Source: a virus. Taken from it: a DNA stretch of 64,000 nt. Both the position numbers and the translations under genes were made by a program. The notes under the pieces were generated by a model. It was given only the letters and a program-made list of their open reading frames with translations. It was not told where the DNA came from and did no database searches. The DNA lies in IMG/VR virus record IMGVR_UViG_3300050011_000061, positions 1 through 64,000 of that record, one strand, 5' to 3'. Positions 1-8,377 of the stretch are shown one piece after another. Numbering within the stretch: the stretch's first letter is position 1; each line of letters opens with the position of its first letter.

Positions 1-392
1 CCGCCGACCGAACCGCTGGGCGCCACGCTGTAGACCCCCGTGCCGCCGACGGAGCCAGACACCTGCGACTGCACCGAGAACACCACTCCGGTGCCGCCGA
101 CCGCACTAAACACAACGGAGCCTACTTGCAAACTGCCGTAGCTGAGCCCGGTCACCGTCATCAAGTTGCCGGCGATGGAACCGACACCCTTGGTATCAAC
201 GAACTGGTCGACGTTGGTCTCCAGGCGGCGGCGCATGATCGGCCACATGACGATGAAATCGCTGTCTGCCGGCTCCGGTACGCGGTTGATCTGGCCACGG
301 ATCACGTCAACGCTGCTCGGCAGCACGCTACTCATAAAGGAGCGCAGCGCCATGATGGCGTCGTCTTCGGTAGGAGTCAGCAATATAGTCAC
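1..392 (-). CDS. Putative phage neck/tail terminator protein (3' partial)
   Basis: The frame opens at a GTG at 392, which overlaps the upstream stop (GTGA) and has AGGA about 8 bases before it. It has no stop before the window edge, so the C-terminus is missing. The first ~70 residues (about 25 residues in: SSVDVIRGQINRVPEPADSD) resemble the small neck or tail terminator proteins that follow head-tail connectors in myovirus cassettes. From about residue 70 it carries a Gly/Ser/Val-rich module ending GSVGGTGVYSV, a type also found in the cement and baseplate J proteins of this window. The assignment is by local resemblance and gene order; the module is seen directly. Confidence 0.55.
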   Translation of the reverse strand, partial: MTILLTPTEDDAIMALRSFMSSVLPSSVDVIRGQINRVPEPADSDFIVMWPIMRRRLETNVDQFVDTKGVGSIAGNLMTVTGLSYGSLQVGSVVFSAVGGTGVVFSVQSQVSGSVGGTGVYSVAPSGSVG

Positions 393-772
393 GAGCCATC
401 CTGGAGTACGACTGCCACTTTGCACCAGTCAGGCCACTGTTCGAGGGACTGAACCACTAACCAAGTGCCAATGCTTGTCCCATTATTGATGACAATCAAG
501 TCACCGCCCTTGCCAGCGACGCGCACCGTACCGTCGAGCTTGCCCTTGATGTAGATGGCCCGCTTCTCGCCGTTGAGGTTGAGGCCCTCGACCTGCATCA
601 GGTCCCTAAACGACAAGCTTTGAACCTGCACCGGAACTTCGGTAACTGTGTTGTAAGCCGGCGTCTGTTTGCCGTCGGGAGCGATCGTGTAGCCGGTAGA
701 CGACATAACAGTAGCGAAGATATCCGGGTTAACCGCCGTTATGACGCTTCCGGCTATAGAGCGAAGATCCAC
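389..772 (-). CDS. Hypothetical phage head-tail connector-region protein (127 aa)
   Basis: The GTG start at 772 directly follows the upstream stop (TAAGTG), and the end overlaps the next gene by GTGA. The protein is mostly beta-predicted (VTEVPVQVQSLSF, RAIYIKGKLDGTVRVAGKGG) with no signal peptide or membrane segment. It lies between the HK97 gp10-like/DUF4054 connector genes and the putative terminator, the usual place for small neck or tail-completion proteins. I do not recognise the family; a structural role is inferred from position only. Confidence 0.6.
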   Translation of the reverse strand: MDLRSIAGSVITAVNPDIFATVMSSTGYTIAPDGKQTPAYNTVTEVPVQVQSLSFRDLMQVEGLNLNGEKRAIYIKGKLDGTVRVAGKGGDLIVINNGTSIGTWLVVQSLEQWPDWCKVAVVLQDGS

Positions 773-1699
773 TTAGGCAACCTTCCGCTGCGCCGAATCG
801 TCTGTCATGCCGATCGCCGCCAAGGCGTGGCCGACGCAGAACTCCGGCGAAAGCTTCTTCTTGAACTTTTCCATTTGGCTACCATGCAACCCCTTCCACA
901 TGGCCTTGGCCATAATAGCCTTGGAGAAGAAGTCGTCGATCGAGGCGGCGAAATCGACCACCTCGTCCCACGGCTTCGACAGTAGGTGTGGCTCGGCCAC
1001 CACTGGGCGACCGATATGCAACGCTGTGTTGCAGCGTGAACTCGACACCAGGCCCATCTCCTCGAACTTCCTTATCTGCACGATCACCTTGGCGCGCGAC
1101 ATCAATTGGTCGCGCTCGGTCTGGGTCTTGAAGTCGCTCACGATCTTAACCGCCTTGGGCGAATTGATTTTGTTCGCCAGCCGCTTGAGCAACTTGAGCC
1201 GGCGCGGCGTCAGCGAGCCGTAGAAACCGAAGTCATAGTCCGGTACGATGCCGTGGTTGCGTACCAAAGTCGGCGCGTAGCCCAACTCGATCTGCGCGGT
1301 CGGCGCGAATTGGCCGTACCAGCGCGTGATGTTCTCGCCAGGCACCAAGTGGAGGATGCCGTCAAAGTATTTGGCCACTTCGGGGAACACCCGTTGGCGC
1401 ACAACCATCTCTTCCTGGGTACCGTGGTTGAAGCCTTTATCGGTTGGCTCCTCGGTCGCCAACATCAGAAAGCGGGCGCCCTTGCTGTGGGCCTCGGCGA
1501 TAATTGGAACGTGATAGGGGAAGAAGCCCTCGACGATGATATTTATGCCTTGACCAGGGCCGAGGAAGCGCGTGTTACTGGTCTCCCACACGATCTGGTG
1601 ACCGAATGATCTCAACTGATGGCCAAAAATTCCCACAACATCTTCTAGTGAGCGTTGCCCAACTTCATTGTGGTTGAACATATTAACGAGAAAGATCAT
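773..1699 (-). CDS. GT-B-fold glycosyltransferase-like protein within the head-tail cassette
   Basis: This 308-residue protein starts at ATG 1699, in an ATGA overlap with the preceding gene. The C-terminal half has a GT-B layout: DYDFGFYGSLTPRR around residue 155, then KVIVQIRKFEEMGLVSSSR and ALHIGRPVVAEPH, matching the nucleotide-sugar side of family 1-like transferases (donor loop plus a glycine/proline turn). No signal peptide or membrane segment is seen. Modification of virion or host glycans is inferred. It is the only non-structural gene in the connector block, which suggests an inserted 'moron'. The exact family, donor and acceptor cannot be told from the sequence. Confidence 0.6.
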   Translation of the reverse strand: MIFLVNMFNHNEVGQRSLEDVVGIFGHQLRSFGHQIVWETSNTRFLGPGQGINIIVEGFFPYHVPIIAEAHSKGARFLMLATEEPTDKGFNHGTQEEMVVRQRVFPEVAKYFDGILHLVPGENITRWYGQFAPTAQIELGYAPTLVRNHGIVPDYDFGFYGSLTPRRLKLLKRLANKINSPKAVKIVSDFKTQTERDQLMSRAKVIVQIRKFEEMGLVSSSRCNTALHIGRPVVAEPHLLSKPWDEVVDFAASIDDFFSKAIMAKAMWKGLHGSQMEKFKKKLSPEFCVGHALAAIGMTDDSAQRKVA

Positions 1700-2148
1700 T
1701 TAACCACCCATGTTATAGAATTAGACATTGCGCCAGTGTCAACCAATGGTTGCGTTCCCGACTTCCTGGCGAGAGTAGATGGCTTATTCGGCAGCCAACC
1801 GCCGTTAAAAATAGAATCCACGAGCTGGCCCTTGATCTTATCGCCCATGTAATCGAGCGTTACCGTAGCATCGTAGTCGTTGGCCTTTAGCAGCTTCTCA
1901 ATGTCGCCGGCCCAGCCGCCGCTTTTGTTGGCAACCATGGTGCGAAAGAACGGCCGCGGCGGGATGTTTTTGGTGCCGTACTCGTTCAAAGCAGCCTTCA
2001 TTGCGTTGAGCGTTCCGCTCTCGTCCGTAGACCCGTCCTGAAACCCGACGCTCAGCGTCCCTGGGCTGCGAACCTTTTCGGCCATCGCCTTGAGTGCGGC
2101 CGCCAGCTTAGCGCCACCACTGAACTTAGTGGTGAAGATATCGGCCAC
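1696..2148 (-). CDS. HK97 gp10-like tail completion/connector protein
   Basis: This 150-residue protein starts at GTG 2148, next to the upstream TAA. Its features fit the HK97 gp10/tail-completion class: a positively charged N-terminus, a central IPPRPFFRTMV motif (small tail-completion proteins often have such an 'RPF' segment), and a C-terminal LVDTGAMSNSITWVV, the 'L.DTG.m..si.w.v' signature of that class. It lies just downstream of a DUF4054 protein, as in many myoviruses. The role at the head-tail joint is inferred from motif and order. Confidence 0.7.
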   Translation of the reverse strand: MADIFTTKFSGGAKLAAALKAMAEKVRSPGTLSVGFQDGSTDESGTLNAMKAALNEYGTKNIPPRPFFRTMVANKSGGWAGDIEKLLKANDYDATVTLDYMGDKIKGQLVDSIFNGGWLPNKPSTLARKSGTQPLVDTGAMSNSITWVVK

Positions 2149-2589
2149 TTAATAACCACCGATCATCGGCCAGCGCCCGCCAACCACAAACTGCGGTCGC
2201 GCCCTATACCTAGCGGTGCGGTAGCCCACCGTGGCTTGCCAAAACGCAAGACCATATTTTGTCTGCGTGAAAAAAGCCGCGGCAGCCGACATGTTCGTCG
2301 GCATCTCGACTGCAACGTGAACGCTACCTTCGGCCGCATCGCTAATGCGACCCACCAACTGTGATGGTGCCTCACCGTTGGCGCCGGAATACAAAAAGGC
2401 AAGATGAGCTGTTAACATATTTAGTAAGGTGCTTTGGATTGCTGCAGTAGGCACCGGGCCGCCGCCGTCATTTCGACAATACATTGTGGCTTCATTGAAA
2501 TATTCTTGAGCTGTCGGCTGGGACACAGCCGCAAATTCAGGATATCTCGCGACCCACGACGCATAGTCGAATGTGACGACGACGCCCAT
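2149..2589 (-). CDS. DUF4054 family head-tail adaptor protein
   Basis: This 146-residue protein has an N-terminal FDYASWVARYPEFAAVSQPT segment, typical of DUF4054 phage proteins ('F...yP.fa.vs...v...f..A...'), followed by helices with AHLAFLYSGANGE. DUF4054 members sit between capsid and tail-completion genes and act as head-tail adaptors by analogy with gp6-like connectors. ATG start at 2589. No anomaly. Confidence 0.72.
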   Translation of the reverse strand: MGVVVTFDYASWVARYPEFAAVSQPTAQEYFNEATMYCRNDGGGPVPTAAIQSTLLNMLTAHLAFLYSGANGEAPSQLVGRISDAAEGSVHVAVEMPTNMSAAAAFFTQTKYGLAFWQATVGYRTARYRARPQFVVGGRWPMIGGY

Positions 2590-2596
2590 GTGCTTA

Positions 2597-3112
2597 TCAC
2601 CCCGTCCGAGCGCCGGTCTGGATTGGGGTTACACCCGAACCTCCCGGTGCCATCGGTACAGCCTTCGGCCAGCGCGGGTCGACATTGACCTCGCGCCCCT
2701 TGACGTTGATGGTCGCGGGATCGAGCGGCTCGAGGTTACTTTTGACTTCCTCATGCTCTACGGCCATCTTGGCTGCAGCCTCGGAAGTAGCGGCGGCGAA
2801 GATCTGCTTGTTCTTCACCATGACGCTATCCTCGTTGGCCTTGAGCCAAGATTCCCACACGTCCGCCGGCACGTTGTGCGTCAATGCGTAGCCGCCCGGC
2901 ATGGCGAAGTTTGGCTGCGCACTGAGCGGCTTCGGGCCGTTGACCTTGAATCCCTCACCGACCTGGTAGTTGACTTCAACCTCACGGCTGCCACCACCCA
3001 TGACTTGCTGATGTTCCTTGCGGGACTTGAACACCCTCAAGACGAGACCGTTCGGGACCTTGCACGCCACGCTGACGTGCTTCGATCCCTTGGAGGCTTC
3101 GTTTTCTGCCAT
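2597..3112 (-). CDS. Conserved phage virion-region protein of unknown function (171 aa)
   Basis: It follows the capsid gene by 3 bases and precedes DUF4054. It has an N-terminal beta region (KHVSVACKVPNGLVLRVF), GGGSREVEVNYQVGEGFKVNGP, then VPADVWESWLKANEDS, a pattern found in small proteins next to DUF2184 capsids in myoviruses. No catalytic motif or membrane segment. A structural or assembly role is inferred from position. Confidence 0.6.
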   Translation of the reverse strand: MAENEASKGSKHVSVACKVPNGLVLRVFKSRKEHQQVMGGGSREVEVNYQVGEGFKVNGPKPLSAQPNFAMPGGYALTHNVPADVWESWLKANEDSVMVKNKQIFAAATSEAAAKMAVEHEEVKSNLEPLDPATINVKGREVNVDPRWPKAVPMAPGGSGVTPIQTGARTG

Positions 3113-3115
3113 GGT

Positions 3116-4222
3116 TCAGACTCCTACCATTCCCTGGAAGGCGACCGGCATGCGGATGATTGCACCCCAAGTGCCGCCAGTAACCTTCTGCTTGAACGCG
3201 CTCATCTCGCGCACGATGACATGGGCACGCATCTTCTCATTGAAGGAGCAGTAACCAGTAGCTTGCCCCTCAATCGACTCGGCGATCATCTGCACCATGT
3301 TGCCGGCCGCAATGCCTTGCGGATTGGAAGCCGTCAACACCCCGTACTGCACCGCGGTCACGAACCGAAGACCTGGGAAGGTCCTCTTCAACATATCGCT
3401 GACGGTGATGCCGAAGGAGTTGGTGAAGTCGAGCGCCACTTGCGAGCCCGGCGACATGGCGAGCACCAACTTGGTGCCCTTGTCAACGAGGCCGGCAGCG
3501 GTAGTAACCAGCGTTTCGTAGATCGCCAAGATGTCGTTGTAGACCTCGTTGGCCGTGCAGTTCGGCGCCCCGCCAGTAGTGAACCAAGTGACGCCCACAG
3601 CGGGTGATGCCTTGCTTCCAGGTGTCAGGTTGGCCGGCAGGTTCGGGTCGTTGAGCAAACCGTAGTTCTGCAGGCCATTAACACCGTAAAAGTACGACAG
3701 GTTCGTAAACTTATTGAGCTGCGTGGCGGCGGACTTATCGATCTCCGACACGTAGTTGATGCGGCCCAGGCCGGCACGCTCGAGTTCGCGCTCGCCGTAC
3801 TGCTTGACGGTCTGGAACAGGTAGGACTGGCGAGCCGGCCAGTTCATGTTGAGGCCAGCGCGTCCAGAGTTGGCGTAGTCGCCGTAGCTGGACACCTCGC
3901 CGGTGTGCTCGACCACCGGGAACAGCGCGGCGTCGTCAAGCCAGGTTCCCTTACGGTTCTCGCCGAGAATCTCCGCTGCCTTGTTCGGGCTGAACAAGAT
4001 CTCGTAGACCTGCGGGTCGATCAACGTAGTGAGCATCGCCGGGATGCCCGCATTGGGGTCCGTCGTCAACGTGGGCATTGCGTCCATAGCGAGTGCCCAG
4101 TTGCGGCGAAACTCTTCGGGTACATAGGCTTTCGCCTCGGCGCCCGGTTCCCAACTAACGCCAAGTTCCATGAGCCGCGCCTTGTCGGCAGCAAAGGTGC
4201 GGACTGCTTCTTGCAGGTTCAT
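3116..4222 (-). CDS. Major capsid protein, DUF2184 family
   Basis: This 368-residue protein matches the DUF2184 type of HK97-fold major capsid protein (Bcep781-like phages): LTTLIDPQVYEILFSPNKAAEILGE around residues 65-90, aromatic-rich central region (GYC, NYGLLNDPNLP), and the C-terminal ending TGGTWGAIIRMPVAFQGMVGV. It is encoded directly after the cement protein and the DUF2213 protease, the standard assembly order. It forms the icosahedral shell. An SD (AGGAGAAACACAA) precedes ATG 4222. Confidence 0.85.
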   Translation of the reverse strand: MNLQEAVRTFAADKARLMELGVSWEPGAEAKAYVPEEFRRNWALAMDAMPTLTTDPNAGIPAMLTTLIDPQVYEILFSPNKAAEILGENRKGTWLDDAALFPVVEHTGEVSSYGDYANSGRAGLNMNWPARQSYLFQTVKQYGERELERAGLGRINYVSEIDKSAATQLNKFTNLSYFYGVNGLQNYGLLNDPNLPANLTPGSKASPAVGVTWFTTGGAPNCTANEVYNDILAIYETLVTTAAGLVDKGTKLVLAMSPGSQVALDFTNSFGITVSDMLKRTFPGLRFVTAVQYGVLTASNPQGIAAGNMVQMIAESIEGQATGYCSFNEKMRAHVIVREMSAFKQKVTGGTWGAIIRMPVAFQGMVGV

Positions 4223-4234
4223 TTGTGTTTCTCC

Positions 4235-5224
4235 TTAACCGAGCGGATGGCTGGAAGTTTTGACCAGCTCGCCCGGTGCGCCGCTGGACATGGCGATCCA
4301 CTTCGTCTCAACATTTCCGTAGGCCGTAATTGAAGTCGAGTTGAGAGTCTGTGTCTTGTTGACGATATAGGTGCCGGAGCCACCTGCTCCAGTACCGAGC
4401 GCCGTGATCCAAGTAGTCGTAGCGCTTGTCGTGGTCGTGCCATCGGTACCAGCGATGCTCTGACCAACGGCTAACGTGCCGGTGAGCGAACCACCCACAG
4501 TCAACGTACCGTAAGTCTCGGTGATAGTCGTCGAGGTGACGTTCTGTTCGCCGATGCTGACAGTGTAGGTACCAACCGAACCGGAGGTTCCGCCAGTTAA
4601 CTGACTGACGATCTGCGTGCCGGTGGCAACCGCCACGCCGCCCGCCGAACCTGCGGAACCGGCGATAGTGGCACCAACCACCAACTTGCCGCTGCCGATC
4701 GTGCTGACCGTCAGGATGTTGCCGGAGATGGAACCAGTGACCGAGGCCGAACCGGCCGCAATCGAGGCAGCCGTCGAGGTGGCCCCCGCGGTTGGGCTGG
4801 CGGTGGCCGCAAACGTCACCTTGCCAGTGGCGAGGTCGGCGTAAGCTTTCTGCCCCATCAAGGCGTCGGCGGTGCCGTCGTTCTTCATGAGGAAGTCACC
4901 ACCAGTCATCAGCGAGACATCAAGGCCGGCCGGAACCACCATCGACGCATCGGCAAGATAAGTAGTGATCAACGCTCGCTGAGAGCGATGCACGAAACCG
5001 GCAACTTGGCCGATGCCGTTGTTGTTGGCTACTTGGCCGGCGTTGTCCGCATCGAGAGGATACGGGGCAACCCAGGCGAAGCGGCCAACAGTAAGACCGT
5101 TGGCACCAGCCACGAGTCCTCCAGGGCCGGCGTCGTAGCTGAAGTACGGATTGGCGCTGGCGAAGTCGCCCGCAACGCCAAGTGCCGGAAGGGTGGTAAC
5201 GGAAGTTTGGAAACCGCCACTCAT
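4235..5224 (-). CDS. Gp24-like structural cement protein with inserted repeat modules
   Basis: The N-terminal ~135 residues resemble Gp24-like capsid cement proteins (GDFASANPYFSYDAGPGGLVAGANGLTVGRFAW, with the family's 'aGpgGLvaG..G..vGrFaw' core, read in two parts). Such proteins are usually about 130-160 residues; this one has 329. The extra length is two Gly/Ser/Thr-rich modules at about residues 160-233 and 235-300, each ending in GTYTVS or GTYIVN, so they probably project from the capsid surface. Located between protease and capsid genes. The ATG at 5224 has a GGAGATATC SD region. Confidence 0.75.
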   Translation of the reverse strand: MSGGFQTSVTTLPALGVAGDFASANPYFSYDAGPGGLVAGANGLTVGRFAWVAPYPLDADNAGQVANNNGIGQVAGFVHRSQRALITTYLADASMVVPAGLDVSLMTGGDFLMKNDGTADALMGQKAYADLATGKVTFAATASPTAGATSTAASIAAGSASVTGSISGNILTVSTIGSGKLVVGATIAGSAGSAGGVAVATGTQIVSQLTGGTSGSVGTYTVSIGEQNVTSTTITETYGTLTVGGSLTGTLAVGQSIAGTDGTTTTSATTTWITALGTGAGGSGTYIVNKTQTLNSTSITAYGNVETKWIAMSSGAPGELVKTSSHPLG

Positions 5225-5236
5225 GTTGATATCTCC

Positions 5237-6802
5237 TTATGCCTGTCCGATGCGAGCGGCACCGGGGAAACGCTTGTTGAAGCTGTCGACGGAGGCCGCA
5301 TCCATCGCGATGTGCTCAGCCGCCGGCTTCTTCTCGTTGGGCTTGGGTTGAGCTTCAAGGACGTGCTTGAGCGCGGCAGGATGGATCTGATCGACATCCT
5401 TCTTGCCGAGCGCACCAAGCGCAGTGCGGTAGACGCCTTCGGCGCTGTCGTGCGCCATGGCGATATTGCCCACCCACGGCCGCACGAAGTTCTCGGCCTC
5501 GCGGATGTCCTTCTGGGTCTTGGTGGCGGTATCGGCAGCGACCTTGATCGCCGACTTGATCGCCGCGTCCATTGCCTTCTTCGGCACCATTTCTTCCTTC
5601 TCCTCGTCTTTGGCCGGCTCCTTGACGGGAGTAGACTCGTCTGCGTCCTTGGCTCCGGACATGAGTGCGTCGAGCGCCTTCATATCGTCTTCGGAGATCT
5701 TGTCCTTAAGGAAGTTTTTGACGCCCTCGGCGTCCATTGCCGTGTCGTCCTCGTCCTCAGCGGGCTTCTTGACTTCGTCTTTTTCTTCGTCCTTGGCCGG
5801 CTCGTCCTTTTTCTCCGGCTCTTCGTCGCCGGCAGGCTCTTCCCTGTCAAGCGAATCGAGGAAGCCGTGGACGTCCTCAAGCTTGGCGTCCTTGGCCAGC
5901 TTGCCGTCGAGCAGCTTGGCGATGCCGGCGAAGATTGCCGGCTTGCTCTCGACGTAGTTCTTGGCCGTGACGCCCTTGAGTACTGACGCGAGGTCAATCT
6001 TGGCGTCTTGTGCCATCTTCGGCTTCAGGAAGACCATCAGGGCTCCCTGGGCCAGTGCAGCCTTGCGGCTCAGTTTCACACCCATCTGGATGATCTCCTC
6101 TGTTATGGGTAATGCCGAATCTCCGACAATGACATCACTGCCGGCTCTCCCTTCCCTTACCAAAGCGACGTGATTGCCGATGATGTCGCGCATCACGCCG
6201 TCGTATTCTGCTCCGTTGTAGTTGCCGGGCGTCATATCGGCCCGGTAGCGGTAGGCGGACGAAAGTTCTTTCTGAGTGCCAGACTCCACCGCGTCAATGA
6301 AATCCTTCGCCCATAGCACCAGGCTGTTGCGCAGATAAGGCTCCGCAAACTCAGCATCGGTACCGGTGGAGCCGATCACTAAATCAGGCTGGTGATCTTG
6401 CGCGTTGACCGGGACGTGCTCGCTAAGTAGCGGTAAATTATTGAATGAAGGCGCGGCCTTGCGCAGTTCAGCCGGGTCGCGCAGCAGCTGATAGACCTTG
6501 TCGCGCTTGAGGCCCATCTCTTCCCAGTCAGGGATCTCAGAGCCGAGATAGGGACACACATTCGATTTTGAAATATTTGTTATCTCAACATGCAGCCGAC
6601 CGTCGTCGTCAGTACGGCGCACGCTGGCGCGGTCGAAGGCGAAGGAATCTTGGGCTTGCTTGTCTTCTTCGTCCTCATCCTTCCCAACAAATTCCTCACC
6701 CACCGATTTAGGGATACCAATCGTGCTCTTGCCCTCACGCGCGGCGAACATCGCCCTGCGCTGTGCTTCACTTACCGGAGGATCAGTAGCTATCTGTGGC
6801 AT
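5237..6802 (-). CDS. DUF2213 prohead protease/scaffold protein
   Basis: The N-terminal half (about residues 40-250) is DUF2213-like, the putative capsid maturation protease of myoviruses: PSFNNLPLLSEHVPV and YRADMTPGNYNGAEYDG are recognisable, followed by GNHVALVREGRAG. The C-terminal half is strongly acidic and lysine-rich (repeated PAKDEEKDE-type stretches, about residues 310-400), as in a scaffold. I chose ATG 6802 (521 aa) over an in-frame codon at 6826. It forms a TAATG overlap with the ParA-like gene and has an AAGGAGGGATCG ribosome site. The cleavage residues were not identified. Confidence 0.75.
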   Translation of the reverse strand: MPQIATDPPVSEAQRRAMFAAREGKSTIGIPKSVGEEFVGKDEDEEDKQAQDSFAFDRASVRRTDDDGRLHVEITNISKSNVCPYLGSEIPDWEEMGLKRDKVYQLLRDPAELRKAAPSFNNLPLLSEHVPVNAQDHQPDLVIGSTGTDAEFAEPYLRNSLVLWAKDFIDAVESGTQKELSSAYRYRADMTPGNYNGAEYDGVMRDIIGNHVALVREGRAGSDVIVGDSALPITEEIIQMGVKLSRKAALAQGALMVFLKPKMAQDAKIDLASVLKGVTAKNYVESKPAIFAGIAKLLDGKLAKDAKLEDVHGFLDSLDREEPAGDEEPEKKDEPAKDEEKDEVKKPAEDEDDTAMDAEGVKNFLKDKISEDDMKALDALMSGAKDADESTPVKEPAKDEEKEEMVPKKAMDAAIKSAIKVAADTATKTQKDIREAENFVRPWVGNIAMAHDSAEGVYRTALGALGKKDVDQIHPAALKHVLEAQPKPNEKKPAAEHIAMDAASVDSFNKRFPGAARIGQA

Positions 6803-7527
6803 TACGATCCCTCCTTCGGAGCGCACGCGCTCTTCGCCAAACCGCCCAACCCCACCTTATCGAAGTCTGCCCAAGTCGAAGTTAGCCAAGTTCGCACGTA
6901 GCCGCGCAGCATGCGCGACTGACCGGCGTCGCGGCAGAAGTCGGTAAAGCCGACGCCGAGCTTGTCGACAGTCTCACACGCCCGCTCGGCCAAGTGCGGC
7001 ACTACCACGGTCTGCGGCTCCATTTGGGCTAACACCGCGGCGAACTTGCTGTCAGCGCCGTCCCATTCGAAGTAACCGCCGGCGACATCGCTGATGTGGT
7101 TCTTTACCAGAATGTGCCGCGAGCCACCACCGATCCTGGCGGCAGCCGCCGAAACCTCGCCTAGCGATTGAACGCTTGGTCCCAGCACATGCATCAGAAC
7201 CAGACCGACGGCGCCGGTTTGAACATCGTCCAACAAATGCGCCTGCTCTAGTGTGGCAAGGCTCTTGGACAGCATGCCGGCCCGCACGTCGATGACGGTG
7301 ACGCCGGAGGCGACGTCGAACATCTCCATCTGATCCTCGACGCGCGCCATATCGACGACCTTGGCTGACGGCACGAAGCGTGCCAGGCCGCCAGCCGGGT
7401 TCTCCGAGTCGAATGCCCTACCTGACACGCCAGTCGAGGCCAGATAGTCGATCAGCGACCGGGTAACGGTGGTCTTGCCGACGCCGCCCTTATCGGAGCC
7501 GACCATGATAATCAGAGGCACTGTCAT
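6802..7527 (-). CDS. ParA/MinD-like P-loop ATPase in the head operon
   Basis: A deviant Walker A motif, GSDKGGVGKTT, lies at the N-terminus, followed by TVIDVRAG (switch/Walker B-like region) and a C-terminal domain without recognisable DNA-binding elements. ParA-type ATPases form ATP-dependent sandwich dimers. The start is taken at ATG 7527 (MTVPLI), so the P-loop lies near the N-terminus as usual; GAGAG precedes it. An upstream in-frame start at 7590 would add 21 residues of low-complexity look. No ParB partner is adjacent. Its place between fibre genes and the protease suggests an assembly or packaging-related role, which is inference only. Confidence 0.7.
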   Translation of the reverse strand: MTVPLIIMVGSDKGGVGKTTVTRSLIDYLASTGVSGRAFDSENPAGGLARFVPSAKVVDMARVEDQMEMFDVASGVTVIDVRAGMLSKSLATLEQAHLLDDVQTGAVGLVLMHVLGPSVQSLGEVSAAAARIGGGSRHILVKNHISDVAGGYFEWDGADSKFAAVLAQMEPQTVVVPHLAERACETVDKLGVGFTDFCRDAGQSRMLRGYVRTWLTSTWADFDKVGLGGLAKSACAPKEGS

Positions 7528-7593
7528 TAGTTTTTCTCTCGGCCCGGCACGGTCATAGCGCCGCGGGTGCAGCGGAAAGCTGTAGCTCATGCA

Positions 7594-7791
7594 TCAGCAT
7601 TTCCCCATCGGCGCGGTGGCGCATAATTGCTGGGCCGCGCAGCGCAGATTGTCATTGATGACGTGCATACGGCTTTCTTCCACCTTGCCGAGGCGAATTT
7701 CCTCGATCTCCTCAGGCGAGGTACCGACGGTGACCGACTCGGCCAAGAAGTAGCCGCCGGGATCGATCAACATGTTAACGAGGTGGGTCAC
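7594..7791 (-). CDS. Small hypothetical protein (65 aa)
   Basis: GTG start at 7791, in a GTGA overlap with the upstream exported-protein gene. The protein (MTHLVNMLIDPGGYF at the start, acidic EEIEEIRLGKVEES centre) has two cysteines near the C-terminus and no membrane segment. Translational coupling is the main support. Function unknown. Confidence 0.5.
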   Translation of the reverse strand: MTHLVNMLIDPGGYFLAESVTVGTSPEEIEEIRLGKVEESRMHVINDNLRCAAQQLCATAPMGKC

Positions 7792-8204
7792 TTAATCTCC
7801 GGCGGCTTCCTGTTCGGGTCGATCAGCGGGATGGCGCGCATGAGAACAATGCCGCCGTACATTTTGCCCAATCGCTTAACAACTAGATCAGCTTCTGCGG
7901 CGGTTAAAGCCGCCTGCTTTTCATTGCGAACCTTGTCCGCGAACGTAGCCCAAGACCATTTCTGCTCAGGGGTTACATCCTTTTCATCGCCACCGACAAA
8001 GAACAGCGCGTGCGCCACGGCATTGCCGAGCGTAAGTGGCTTGCAATGCGAGCAATCCTTGTCGCCTTCCGACTTGGTGAATTGATCGTCAATTGGCTTG
8101 CCTGCATCGTCATGCAGGATGGTTGTCATATCGACGGTGCGTGGCTTGTCCTGGGCATAAGCAGGCGAACATAACAATGACAGAGCGATGATTAGATATT
8201 TCAT
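7788..8204 (-). CDS. Exported phage protein with Sec signal peptide (138 aa)
   Basis: I start this gene at ATG 8204 (MKYLIIALSLLCSPAYAQ), not at the in-frame codon 12 bases upstream. Codon 8204 overlaps the stop of the preceding small gene (ATGA). The N-terminus is a clear Sec signal peptide with an AYA|Q cleavage site. The mature part has a DCSHCKP dicysteine and a lysine/alanine-rich helix, without a recognised domain. It lies in a run of exported proteins downstream of a fibre gene. Function unknown. Confidence 0.65.
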   Translation of the reverse strand: MKYLIIALSLLCSPAYAQDKPRTVDMTTILHDDAGKPIDDQFTKSEGDKDCSHCKPLTLGNAVAHALFFVGGDEKDVTPEQKWSWATFADKVRNEKQAALTAAEADLVVKRLGKMYGGIVLMRAIPLIDPNRKPPEIK

Positions 8205-8377
8205 TTTGAGCACCATTCTGGGAATGAGACACCTTTTTCAAGCGAGAATACAGGTTTGCCGTTAATCTCAGCGCTAAGGCGCATGTTCAGTGCGCGCAAT
8301 TCAGGAGATTGCTGTTGCGGCGCTTGAGCTTGAGCGGCCCCACACATAAACAGAAAACAGAAAAGTAGACGTTTCAT
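8201..8377 (-). CDS. 58-aa exported peptide between fibre and next exported gene
   Basis: The ATG at 8377 overlaps the stop of the fibre gene (TAATG), and the TGA at 8203-8201 overlaps the next start (ATGA). The product begins MKRLLFCFLFMCGAAQAQAP, a canonical Sec signal peptide with an AQA|Q site. The ~40-residue mature part is polar (QQQSPELRALNMRLSAEING), ending PEWCSK. Coupled starts on both sides and the signal peptide make this a real gene despite its length. Function unknown. Confidence 0.6.
   Translation of the reverse strand: MKRLLFCFLFMCGAAQAQAPQQQSPELRALNMRLSAEINGKPVFSLEKGVSFPEWCSK

Noticed and set aside
2573-3607. Long rightward open frame opposite the capsid-region genes
   Set aside because: It is the antisense shadow of the leftward genes at 2597-4222; it has no ribosome site and no recognisable protein features.
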